The notes below the pieces were generated by a model, which was not told the origin of the DNA, did not search any database, and saw only the letters and a program-made list of their open reading frames with translations. A program made the position numbers and the translations under genes. A DNA stretch of 64,000 bases from Epichloe hybrida (lineage: Eukaryota > Ascomycota > Sordariomycetes > Hypocreales > Clavicipitaceae). How positions within the stretch are numbered: position 1 is the stretch's first letter; each line of letters opens with the position of its first letter. Positions 1 to 10,599 of this stretch are shown piece by piece. The stretch covers positions 1 to 64,000 of the forward strand of contig JAFEKR010000040.1 in NCBI GenBank assembly GCA_019022495.1, given 5' to 3'.

Positions 1-268
1 TTAGGAGCGCAGAGGTCAAAGATAGGATGTTTATTGAAGCGGGTCTTCGGAGAACCTTTAGGCTATGTAAATAATAAAGAGGCTAGCTAGCTATAAGATA
101 GCTATATGCTTATAGAGCAAGGTATTTATTAAAGACTATATATATTATTAGTGCTAGGTTAGAGATTAAAACCTTTATATACCTACCCTTAGCTAGTATT
201 TATCTAGTAGTAACTATAATAGTCTTAGCTATTACTTTATTCTTAACCTTTTAGTATAAGCTATAATA
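1..268 (+). repeat. G1-A 5' LTR, missing its first two bases
   Basis: It matches the 270-bp LTRs at 43935-44204, 54800-55069 (reverse) and 62414-62683 (reverse). The family LTR starts TGTCAGGAGC and ends GCCGTGACA. Here the window opens at the third base, and the end reads gctataata, a fully transition-mutated form of the terminus. The outer (left) part is almost unmutated; the inner part is heavily mutated. Confidence 0.92.
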
Positions 269-479
269 AATTAATCTCTCTTAACCTTTTTAAGGATATA
301 AACTATTAGCTAGATTATTATATAGCTAACACTCTAAAGATCTATAAGAAATACACTAGTACCTTATAATAATAAAGCTATAGATAATTAGGAAGATAAA
401 GAACCCCTATAATCTAGAACTATGAATAATAGGGTATAATAAACGCTACTTAATCCTAATTTAGGTAAAGGTATAGATA

Positions 480-1530
480 ATATAACTAAAGAAAAAAGGG
501 CATTATAGTAATGCTATAAGGTTATATAATCTAAGCTATATTACCTTTAGAGAAAATAAGAGGTCTTATAGATAAAGGCATAAATTAGAGAGCTTAAGGC
601 AAATCTAGGATTAGCTAGACCTTAAACTAGACCTATAATTACCCCTTAATCTAGACTTATAATTACCCCTTAAACATTAGCTATAATTTTACCTATAGTT
701 TATAGTAATATAGTAGTAATTATATAGTAAGGTAATCTTATTAAAATATAAATAAAAATACCTATATATAAAGGGGAAATATATAAAAGCCTATAGAATT
801 TCTTAGTAAACTTAGATATACTATTTAAATTAAATTACTATACCTTTAAGGATAATATAACTAAGGTAGTGTATATAAGTAGCTACCTAGCTAGTAATAT
901 AAAGTAATAGTAAATATATTATATAGCTATAAATAAGTATATAAATTATTTATTAATTACCTAGGTAAATTTTCTAGAATAGCTAAAAACTAAAATAATA
1001 AATATAAGTATAAGATACTTAGAAATAATAAGATTACTACTAAATCTTAGGTAAAAGAATAACTAATTATTTTAATCCTTTATATAAGCTTAAAATAAGG
1101 TAAAAGCTAAGTTACCTAAAGAAATCCTTATATATCTAAGAATTATAATCTTTTTAAATAGCTTAAATAATACTATAAGAAAGTAAATAATTAGTTAAGA
1201 GATTTTAAGAACTTAAAGCTAACTATAAGGCTAGGGTAAGAAAGTAAAGATTATAATAGGTTTAAGCTAAAATAATAAAAAAAGTTAGGACTTTAAAAAA
1301 AAGAGATAATACTCTTATTTTATATTACTTATAAATAAGGCATAGTAATAAAGTAAAGATTAAGGAAAAAGATTATCCTTAATATACTATAAATATAAAA
1401 AGCCTAAGTATACTTTACTAGCTTATTAGGCACTAGATTATTTTACCTATAAAAGTACTAAGTATATAACTAAAAAGTATAGAAAAAGTAGTAATAAAGC
1501 TATGTTTTCTAATATAATACTAGTTTAATT
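480..1530 (+). pseudogene. G1-A gag relic with CCHC zinc knuckle
   Basis: This is the structural (capsid and nucleocapsid) gene of the retrotransposon, now closed by many TAA/TAG codons. A CCHC zinc knuckle, which would bind the element RNA, is legible at 1385-1426: the spacing C-x2-C-x4-H-x4-C is intact but all Cys and His codons read tac or tat (Tyr). The capsid-like part lies upstream, about 760-1090. The same segment recurs in G1-B, and in G1-C, where the first Cys and the His codons survive. The ends are estimates because no start or stop codon can be trusted. Confidence 0.75.
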
Positions 1531-1539
1531 AGTATAGAC

Positions 1540-3190
1540 CTAGAAATATAATCTTACTATAAAATACCCTATAAATAATAAAATAAGAATATTAGTATCT
1601 CTATAATAAAATACCTAGTAGTTAACTATATAAGCACTATTAAATATAAGTATATAGTCTTTAATAATTTATCTAAAATTATTATTAAAAAAGGATTAGG
1701 AGAATATAATTTAATTAAATAAAATACTAGAGAGTATAAGTAAAAAAGTAATTTTATATTAAGGAATTTTAAAAATATTAGTTAAGATAAAAGATAGTAT
1801 AGGATTTATAAAGGTTTACTAAGTTAGCTACTTTATTACTAATATAAGTAAAGGGATAATTCTAGATATAAACTAGATTAAAAAGTATTTACTTATAATT
1901 ATATATTAGGAGTATAAATACTAGAGATATCTAGTAATAATAAAATATCTTTTCTTTATTTATAGTAAGTAATAAGTATATAAAGAGAAAAAAATAGTAG
2001 TAATTACTTTATTATTAGGAGTAATAAAGATTAAGCTAAGTATTCTAAAAAATCAAAATTAAAAAGGAAAAGGAAAAGGCTAATTAAAGAACCTAGTAAT
2101 AATAAATAAATAAATAAATAGTAAAGTAACTATATAAATCCTAGAGTATACTTATTTATAGTAAAAAAGTAAAGGTATTATAGTTATATAAATTCTAGAA
2201 AATATAAGTAATAAAGAAACTATATTAAATTAGAATAAAAGCACTAAATACCTTATACTAATAATCCTAGAAGAATATAAGGAGTTTATAAATATTTTTT
2301 TAAAGAGTTAGTAAGTAAGCTTTTTAAACTAGGAGATTATACTTATATTATTAAATTAAAAATCAAGAAAATATTACCTTAAGGGCTTATATATAATTTA
2401 GTAAAGAGAAAGCTAAAGGTCCTTAGAAAGTATTTTATAAGTATATAGCTTAAAGGGTAAATTAGAAAATTAGTTAGCTTAGCTAAAGCCTTAATTTTAT
2501 TTATTTATTTATTTTAAAGAAAATTAAGGCTTTATATAAATTATAAGGGCTTAAATAAGGTTATAATTAAAAATAAAGCCCTTTTACCCTTTATTATTAA
2601 AATTCTTAATTAATTAGTAAGTTTAGTTATTTTTATAGTCTTAGATTTAAAAGATATATATTACTAGCTATATATTTACTTAGGTAATAAGTAAAAAATA
2701 GTATTTTATTATTAATTTAGTTACTTTAAATATCTTATAATACTATTTAAACTAGTTAATATATTAGTAACTTTTTAAAAGTATATTAATAATACTTTTA
2801 AAGAACTTATTAATAAGACTTATATTATTTACTTAGATAATACACTAATATATAGTAATAAGGTTAAAGAGTCTATAAAGTATATTAAATAAGTTTTATA
2901 TAAGTTTAAGTAAATAAGCTTTTTTATTAACCTTAAGAAGTATTAATTTTTAGTTAAAAAAGTTAAATTTTTAAGCTTTATAATATTAAAAAAAGGTATT
3001 ATAATAGACTTAGTAAGAGTAAAAGTAATTATAACCTAGCTAATACTATATAGTGTTTTTAATATTTAGTTATTTCTTAGTTTTACTAGATTTTACTACT
3101 ATTTTATTAAATAGTATAGTAAAGTTATTATTTTATTAATAAATTACCTTAAAGAGAATTAACTAGTAATATTTAAACTAAAACCCTATA
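1540..3190 (+). pseudogene. G1-A pol relic (protease and reverse transcriptase)
   Basis: Reading through the TAA/TAG codons gives a Ty3/gypsy pol. The segment equivalent to 'KGWIR' is near 2450, followed by a palm region in the order LRLYxxYKGLN (about 2525), IFxxLDLKxxYY (about 2630), the catalytic box YLDN at 2830-2841 (family YLDD, second Asp codon mutated by G to A) and LGF with the following FLxFTRFYYxFI segment (about 3070-3110). A protease would lie at about 1540-1750 but its active-site triplet is not clearly legible. RNase H and integrase are missing because the copy stops at 3190. No product is possible. Confidence 0.85.
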
Positions 3191-4110
3191 TATATATATA
3201 ATATACACTAGCTAGCTTTATATAAGGCTAGTACTAGTACTCCTACTACTAAGTTAAAAGGGAAAACCCTTAATAAGGAGAAAAAACCCTCCTATATCTA
3301 TGTGTAAGCTAGCGCTAGCCCTAATCTAGGTCTATGCCGCTTTTATTATTACCCATTATAGGTATTTATTACTAGCTTACGCTAGCCTTATCCTATAGAA
3401 ATTTTTATCTAAAAAGAGAAAATAAAGGAAAGATACTATAATAAGAGTCTTTTATCCCTAGCTAGTGTAGGATTAGGTTTATTTTACTACTACCCTAGGT
3501 TACCTTATTTTACCTTATAGTAAGGTAAAATTAGATTTATAAAGATATTTTACTTTAGGTTTACTTTTATATAAATACTTTTATAGCCTTACTTTTTAGT
3601 TATTTTTAACTTATCTCTAGCTTATATATATTGTAAAGTTAGAGTACCTAGTTATATTTATAAGCTATAAGGGGAGAGTAATCTTAACCTAGACTATAAG
3701 TAATCCTAGGTTTAAGTTAATCTTTAGTTATTCTCTTAACTTTTTATATTATACTTTATTTTTTAAGCTATAGCTTTAATTTATTCCCTCTCTCTCTCTT
3801 ATAAGTATAAGAGAGATTCTCTCCCTTATAGGATTTAGGCTTTTTTTCTTTTCCTTTATTAAACTTCCTATAGGTTTTTTTTCTTTATAAATTTACTTAA
3901 AGCTATCCTAGGTTAGTTTAGGGTTATTTACTAATTTATTACTATAGAATAAAGTAATATTAATATAATATTACTATTTATTACTTTAGACTCTATAAGT
4001 TTACTAATTTCTATATAATTTTAGTTTTAATTTACCTAGGATATTAAAATATTAAAGGCTTTCCTAGGAAAGTCTCTTACTATAAAGTAACTTTAGTAAG
4101 CTTAGGCTAA
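3191..4110 (-). mobile_element. LINE-B: 5'-truncated, reverse-oriented LINE 3' region
   Basis: On the minus strand this matches the 3' untranslated part of LINE-A, running from the LINE 3' end (around 17018, here 3191) back to about 16100. The matching landmarks are a TA-rich tail, the ctagctagc block, the pyrimidine-rich block at 3789-3810 and the segment around ttacctagga at 4032. Nothing of the LINE reading frames is present, so it is a classic 5'-truncated insertion. Its 5' edge near 4110 is fuzzy, being diverged and meeting the G3 copy. It interrupts G1-A. Confidence 0.75.
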
Positions 4111-4920
4111 GGGAATAAGTATAAGTGCACTTATTATTATAAGTAAGGCCTTATAATTACCCCCTTACTTATAGCTAGGCTTTTAAATAGCTTTTACTAA
4201 GTACCCTATAGCTATTTACTAAGTATTAGCTAAATTAAAATAATAATAAATAATAGGTAGTGCTTATATATAAATTTATTTATAACTTCTTATTATATTA
4301 TAAACTTTTTCCTCTAGTAAATATAGTTATCCTTAATTAACCTTATTTATACTTTATTTACCTTAACTCTTTAACTCTTAATTTATATCCTTTTACTATA
4401 AAGCTAGATATAATTTACTTTTATATTTACTTATATATATACTATCTTTAAACTAAGTACTTAGACTTTAAGAAGTACTTACTAATTAAGATTCTTTTAC
4501 TAGTAATTATATATAATTTCCCTTATTCTTTAGTTAGTATAGTAACTAAAGGAAAATAATTAAAATATTATATTTAGTGTAATAAATATAGTAATATATA
4601 TAAGATAGTAAGTTACTTAGTATTTTATTATTTTATAGCTATAAATTACTAACTTTTTTATACTAAGCTATATTAACTTTAGTTAGTAACTTCTAGGACC
4701 TTTTAGTTATTTATAAATAGGTTTAAGCTCTTATAAATATTACTATTATTACTAAGAATAAGAAGAGTATTCCTATATTTTTAAATATAACTTACTATAG
4801 CTTTACTATATATATCTTAAACTTAATAATAGGTTTTAACTATACTAATACTATATACTATATTACCTTTAAGCTAACTAGTGCTATAAAGGTATATTAA
4901 GTGTATTAAGTGTATTAAGT

Positions 4921-5035
4921 TACTTATTTTTTACTTATTTTTTACTTATTTTTTACTTATTTTTTACTTATTTTTTACTTATTTTTTACTTATTTTTTAC
5001 TTATTTTTTACTTATTTTTTACTTATTCTTTACTA
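4921..5035. repeat. 11-bp minisatellite, about 10 units
   Basis: Unit acttatttttt repeats head to tail about ten times with hardly any variation, ending in the variant acttattcttt. It is preceded by three units of a 10-bp repeat (tattaagtgt, 4895-4920). The equivalent place in the other G3 copy, near 22340-22385, has only a loose single-copy version, so the array arose in this copy. Confidence 0.9.
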
Positions 5036-5689
5036 ATCTTTTTATATAAATTACCTTTATCTTATACTAGAACTATTTAGTTTTATAGTAATAACTATAA
5101 GTTTCCTTAGTAGCTATAGCTCCCTTTCCCTTTCTTTTAGTTTATATATAGCTTTCTTTTATTTTTTTACTTAGTCTTTACTAACTTTTCTATAGAAAAA
5201 CCTTAAGAATACTATATTTATTTAAGAGATAAAAATAGTCCTTTAGCTCTAGCTCTCTAACCCTAGGTATATAGCTTAGGTTATAGTAGTTTATTACTTT
5301 TACTATACTATAGAGAAAGTAATTTAAGGTAATAAAAACTAGGTAAAGTATAGCTTTAATAGCTAGACTATAGTTTCCTATATAGGGGCTATAATAGAGA
5401 GTTTTCCTATTATTTTACTTACACTCTAAGTATATTTTCCTTTATTATTTAGTAATATAACTTAAGCCTTTAGGTAATAGTTTTTATAGTAACTAATAAG
5501 GTTAGGCCTTTTTTATAGTATATTTATATTCCTTTATTAGTGCCTTAATTTTATATTACTATCTTTATTACTAGACTTACTTAGTAACTAGTAAGGTTAG
5601 GTCTTTTTTATAGTATATTTATATTTCTTTATTAGTACTTTAATCTTATATTATTACCTTTTTTACTAGACTTACTTTAGTAAAATACT

Positions 5690-7859
5690 TAAATTATATA
5701 TTAAGTGCTTTTTATATTATTTACTAAAACCTATTAGTTATATTTACTTAGCTAATCCTTTTATTTTACTAGGTATTTATTACCTTTATAGGTTTTCTTA
5801 TAGTTTTTAATTTCCTTAACTTTAAATTTATTTTCTTTATCCTTAAGATTTAGTATTAGTATTTCCCTATCCCTAGTGTCTTTATAGTGGTTTTATAGCT
5901 TTAGTAAGCTAATATAAAATATATTATATAGTTAGCTATACTTCTTAGGTAATATAAGTTAGTAAGCTTATTTTTCTATAGTATTAAGTACTTAAAATAG
6001 TCTTATAAATCTAGGGATTAGCTTTTATTTTACCTCTTTAAGTCTAATATTCTTTATTAATAAGAGCACTAGATTACCCCTTTTTAGTATTAGTAGCTAG
6101 TAGTATTAATTATAGTACTTTACTTAGGTTTTAGTAGCTTTTACTTAGTTTTACTTTAACTATTCCTTAACTTTATATAGTTTTATAATATATATATAAG
6201 TATTTAGTACCTCCTCTTTTTAAGTCTTATCCCTAAAAGCTAGGTAAAACTCTAGTAAGTATTTTATAAGGGTATAGTTTAAAGAGTAACTTATAGTTTT
6301 ATTTACTATATTATTATAAGTAAACTAGGCTATTAGGAGTAGCTTAAGCTATATTTATTAGTTCTTAGTAATAAAATATTAAAGGTAATACTTAAGTACT
6401 TAGTTTATTCTCTTTATTTACTTATTAGTTTAGGGGTAAAATACTATAAAAAGCCTATATTTTATATATAATAGGTAGCATAAGTCTAACTAGAATTAAC
6501 TTATAAAGACTAATTCTCTATTAGATATAATACTCTCTAGGGCTTTAAATTATAGCTTAATCTCTTTATAAAATAGTTTTACTAGTTTAGCTATATTAAT
6601 TATAGTAATTATAAGTAAAAAGATAAAATACTTAGTAAATTAGTTTATAATTACTAGGATTATATTAGTTTCTTATTTACTTACTTAGGTAATAGGTAAT
6701 CCTATAATAAAATCTAGTAAGATTTTTACTTATAGTTACTATAGTATTAGTAAAGCGGATAGAGTACTAGGAATAGCTACATAGTTAGCTAGCTAGCGTA
6801 AAGAATATATAGTATTAGTAAGGATTTAAGGCTTTTATATAAGTAATACCTTTTAGTTATTATTTACTAGTAAACCCTATAGCTTATAATATAGTTAAAT
6901 ACTAACTTACTTATACTTAGCTACTAGAAGTAATACTTTAGTAGCTTAAGAGTATATTTAGTCTTAAAGTAACTTACTAGTAAATTATTATAGTATAGCT
7001 ATAAAAGCTTCTATTATAAAATAAGCTCCTAGGGAATAACTACCTAGTCTTAGTATATTAGAAAACCCCTTATACTATAAAACTATAGACTAGCTTTTCC
7101 CTTACCTTTTACTAGGGAATTATTAATCTTACTATTTTACCTTTATAAATCTAAATCTTAATCCTATACCTTTTATAGTAATTACACTAATAGTTTATTT
7201 AGCCTAAATTAGTAAGGATTTAGTAATATAATAGTCTTCTATATCTCTTATATTATACTAATATCTTAGATATATATTACTTTCTCCTAGAAATTACTCT
7301 TATTTAGCTAATCTTTTACTAGATTAATAGTAGCTAACTAGCCTCTTAACTAAGCTACTTTAGCCTCTAGAGCTTACTTTATAGTAGCTAGGGTATTTTT
7401 CTCCCTTAAAGGTATTTTACTAAGCCTCTTTACTAAGACTAGGGTATTTTTCTTCTTTAAAGGTATCTTATTATATTTTCTTTAATATATTAAGACTAAG
7501 GTATTTTCCTTCCCTAAAGGTATCTTACTATATTTTCTCTTATATATTAGTATCTTTTCTTTTATTAGTTTTTTAGTAGCTATTATTTTCTTTTAAAGCT
7601 TTAGTAAAAGTACTTTATTTATTAAGGGTTTACCTTTATAATTAGACTTCCTTAATAGTGTATTTACTAGGTTACTTTTCCTAGGTCTATGCCTAATTAT
7701 AAAGTAAAAGAGGTAAAGGAATATATACTATTTAGCTTACTTTCTATTTAGCTTTTATTACCTTATAAAAGTCTATAAGTTATAGTAATCTAATAGGACC
7801 TTTACTAGGGTTACTATACCTTTAATATAGTATTACTAGTGTTTAAATAACTTTACTAT
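5690..7859 (-). pseudogene. G3-r pol relic (RNase H, integrase, chromodomain)
   Basis: This is the minus-strand counterpart of the G3 pol at 19410-21540, which shows the family more clearly. The right end lies in RNase H, the integrase zinc-binding and catalytic parts fall at about 7000-6350, and the C-terminal chromodomain falls at about 5850-5690. Every region carries dense TAA/TAG. The 55-bp LINE fragment at 6754-6808 sits just upstream of the integrase core. The segment is recognised through its sister copy rather than independently. Confidence 0.75.
6754..6808 (+). mobile_element. 55-bp LINE 3'-end insertion with 13-bp target duplication
   Basis: The sequence from agcggatagagt to gtaaagaatat matches the last 55 bp or so of LINE-A (about 16970-17018). 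It is flanked by identical 13-bp copies of atagtattagtaa (6741-6753 and 6809-6821). The sister G3 copy on the plus strand (around 20455-20480) has a single uninterrupted version, giving an empty-site comparison. This is an extreme 5' truncation from target-primed reverse transcription. Confidence 0.93.
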
Positions 7860-7938
7860 TATTAGGAGCGTAAAGGTTAGAAATAGGATATTTATTAAAG
7901 CAAGTCTTTAGAGAACCTTTAGGCTATGCAAATAATAA
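7860..7938 (+). repeat. G1-B 5' LTR, first 79 bp
   Basis: It begins tattaggagc (from TGTCAGGAGC) and runs to aataa, which is duplicated at 34634-34638 as the target site of G3. It continues at 34639-34829. Confidence 0.9.
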
Positions 7939-8157
7939 TATAAGGCCCTACTTATAACATTATAAGGCCTTACTTACAACACAGGTACACTAGCGCACCT
8001 CGCAGACAGGCCACGCCCTAGGGCTAAGCTTACGTGATGCTAGTAAGCTACTAGCTATAAGCTAGTAACTTATATATATAACACACTTAGACCTAGTAAG
8101 CTTTAGTTAATATACTAAAGCCCTTATACCTCTTACCTAGCTATTATTATTCTTATA
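7939..8157 (+). repeat. G3 5' LTR (219 bp, with 22-bp duplication)
   Basis: It matches the 197-bp 3' LTR at 34437-34633. It is 22 bp longer because its first 22 bp occur twice in tandem (7939-7960 and 7961-7982). The outer half (7960-8040) keeps CpA and CpG; the inner half is heavily converted to TpA. Confidence 0.88.
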
Positions 8158-8299
8158 ATTCTAAAGCTTCTTTTACTAGCTACCTAAGAGTAATATAAGG
8201 GGGAGAATTACTTAATTTACTAGAGTAATATTAGATAATAACCTAACCCTAATAGATAAGAGTTATACCTAATTAAATAAGGGTAATACTATAAGTATA

Positions 8300-9340
8300 A
8301 ATACACTATATACTACTAAAACTATGCTTATAATAAGACTCCTTATCTCTTATATTAAAGCTATAGTAACACTAAAGTAAATTACTTAGTTAGAAAAACT
8401 CTAAAAACTATAAGAGTAAGAATAAAAGCTTATTAACCTTATTAAGTATAGTTTAGGAGAAGTATAAGGGAAAACCTAGTAAAAAGCTAGTACCTTATTA
8501 AGTAATAGTAGCTAAGAAATTAGAGTTAAGAATATTACTAAGCTTTAATACCTTATAAACCTATAGAAATATAAGATATAGATAAATAACCTAAACTATA
8601 CCTTTAATAAGGTAAAGAAAAAATACTAATATAATTACTAAAAGATTCTCTTTATACTTAACTATATATATACTGACTATAGGGTAAGATAGAATAAATA
8701 CCTTAATAAATAATAGGCTAATAGCTAGGATAATCTTAAGGATAACTAGGATATATTCTAAACCTAGATACTTACATTACTTAGGGACTTTATAAACTAT
8801 AATACTTAAATAGCTATATAGCTTAAGAATATAAAGTAATATAAGGGCTAGAGCCCTATTAAATTTAGTATTTTCTTAGATTTACTAGAGATATACCTAG
8901 AAAGAGCCCTAGAAAAGTCTTATACCCTTATATTCTTTATAAAATTACTCCTTAAGCTATAGGACTATATTAACTTATATATCTCTATTACTAGGAAAAT
9001 ATAAGAGAAGGTTATATAACTTACCTAGTGATTTTAGAAGGCCTTACTAAAGAGTAAGTAAAAACCTAAGTATTTAGAAAATAAAGGCCTATATAAGAAT
9101 CCCTAATATTATAGAAATAACTTACCCTAGGGTTATAGGCCTTATAAGAACTATAGGAATAAGGACTAGGAAAGGGGCCTAGTTACTTACCTAAATAATA
9201 GTAAAGTTAGGGATAAAAGATAATATTATAATTATAATAGCCTAGATTACCTTATCAATAAGTATAGTAAGCTAAGAAAAGAGCCCTAAGATAGCTAGGG
9301 AAACTTCCTAAGGTAAAAGTAAAGGCCCTTATCTTTACCT
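8300..9340 (+). pseudogene. G3 gag relic with CCHC zinc knuckle
   Basis: This is the structural gene of G3, broken by many TAA/TAG codons. A zinc knuckle is legible at 9224-9268 as YxxYxxxxYxxxxY with the spacing of C-x2-C-x4-H-x4-C: each Cys and His codon has become tat or tac. The basic segment before it (about 9100-9190), rich in Lys, Arg and Asn, fits a nucleocapsid tail. The ends are approximate. No second G3 gag exists in the window for comparison. Confidence 0.7.
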
Positions 9341-9359
9341 TAAATACTAAGGTACTAAT

Positions 9360-9700
9360 TAGGTATTAATTTTATATACTAGCTACTATTTATAGGTATA
9401 AAGACATTAAAATAGTAGCAAATCTAGATAGCTATGCTAAGCTTAACCTTATTAGCATTAATTTTGTAAAGGATTATAAGCTTAATAAGGCTAAGGCTAT
9501 AGTACCTATTCTCTAGGTAGTAAGAGCCCTTATAGTCTCTTAATATAGTGTTTATAAGGTGCCTATTATAATTAGAGACTTAAGAGAAAGGGAAGTACCT
9601 TAAGCTACTATATATAGCTATAAATAAAGACCTAAGAGTAAGGGGAAGTCTTATCTTAATTAGAATATATATACTTACTAAAGAATATATATATCTTTAT
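9360..9700 (+). pseudogene. G3 protease relic
   Basis: Just downstream of gag, the stretch at 9414-9482 reads VANLDSYAKLNLISINFV, close to the retropepsin active-site region (family LIDSGAxxNFIS; the Gly and Ala positions are altered here). A retropepsin cuts the Gag-Pol polyprotein. It lies in the expected place between the zinc knuckle and RT. Stops interrupt it. Confidence 0.6.
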
Positions 9701-10107
9701 TTATACTTATAAAAGTAATAGTTTAAGAAAAAGAAAATAGCCTTTTTACTTATAACTCCTTATAAGTTTATAAAGGTAATATATAATAAGGCTATTATAT
9801 ATACTATTATAAGAGTTATAGAAGATAAGTTTATTACCCTTAAAGATAAGAAAAAAGTAAAAGTATATAGAACTATTAAAAATATCCCTAAGGAACTATA
9901 TAAGTTTAAAGATATATTTATAGTAAATAAGGTAAGTAGTTTACTATTAAGAAAGGAGACTAATTATATTATTAACCTAATACCTAGGGCTACACCCCTA
10001 TATAGGCTAATTTACTCTCTCTCTTAAAGTAAGCTAAAGGAGCTTTATAAATATATTAATAAAAACCTATAAAAAGGCTAGATAAGACTCTCTAAGAGCC
10101 TTATAGG
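9700..10107 (+). pseudogene. G3 pol relic, N-terminal RT part
   Basis: Around 9960-10100 the reading is that of the RT entry region of Ty3/gypsy pol: INLIPRATPLYR, then a SKLKELYKYINKNL segment, then KG-IR-SKS. It stops inside the codon run at the hAT-1 target site (10100-10107) and resumes at 18473 with a segment equivalent to FPIYTKE. Joined, the two pieces give one contiguous RT, which confirms that hAT-1 is an insertion. TAA/TAG codons are frequent. Confidence 0.8.
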
Positions 10108-10599
10108 CAGAGTATTGTAGTGTAGTTAGTGTTGTTTTTAGGAAAATTTTGTATTTATAATGTAGGTTTTTTTTTTGTAGTTAGTGTAGTGTAGTTTTTT
10201 TTTTATAGTGTAGTGTATTGTAGTTTTTTTTTTTTTTTTTGCTTATAGTGTAGTGTAGTTAGTGTAGTTACTAACTACACTAACTACAAAAACTACAAAT
10301 TAGTGTTAGTAAAAAAAAAGTAAGCCTTTTTATTATATAATATTATTATAAGGATTAAAAGAAAGCTAGTTATATAGAAGCTTTTATTATTACCTATTTT
10401 ACTTAATTAGTTATAGAATTTATAATTAGTTATATAATTTATGGGTATACTTTTCCGCACTGACCCTAAGGTCTGGAATCGCCTCTAAAATACAAATCAC
10501 ACTAATATTTAAAATCCTTACCTTTATTTCTCCCCCCCTATAATATTACACTATAATAGAGCTAGTAGTAAGAGTGTAAATAAGACACTAATAGTAATT

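Larger units (their letters stand above)
1..3190 (+). mobile_element. G1-A: 5' part of a RIP-mutated Ty3/gypsy retrotransposon
   Basis: It holds a 5' LTR, a gag relic and a pol relic through reverse transcriptase, in the same order as G1-B (34639 onward) and, in reverse, G1-C (62683 downward). Similarity to G1-B is continuous until about 3190, where sequence matching the 3' tail of a LINE in reverse orientation begins. The rest of pol and the 3' LTR are not found after the LINE, so this copy is truncated. The first 60 bases keep CpA and TpG far better than the interior, as expected for the true outer end of an element. Confidence 0.9.
4111..7859 (-). mobile_element. G3-r: 3' half of gypsy element G3, minus strand
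   Basis: This is the reverse complement of the G3 copy at about 19410-22735 plus 34319-34436. From right to left it runs from RNase H through integrase and chromodomain to the 3' non-coding part and a stub of the 3' LTR (about 4111-4155). The LTR is cut short next to LINE-B. The right side stops at 7859, where the G1-B LTR begins; the expected upstream RT and gag are not found elsewhere in the window. It differs from the other G3 copy by a 55-bp LINE insertion (6754-6808) and an expanded minisatellite (4922-5035). Confidence 0.85.

Noticed and set aside
4121..4134. Palindrome ataagtgcacttat as a regulatory site
   Set aside because: It lies at a degraded junction of LINE-B and the G3-r LTR stub and probably arose by chance or decay.
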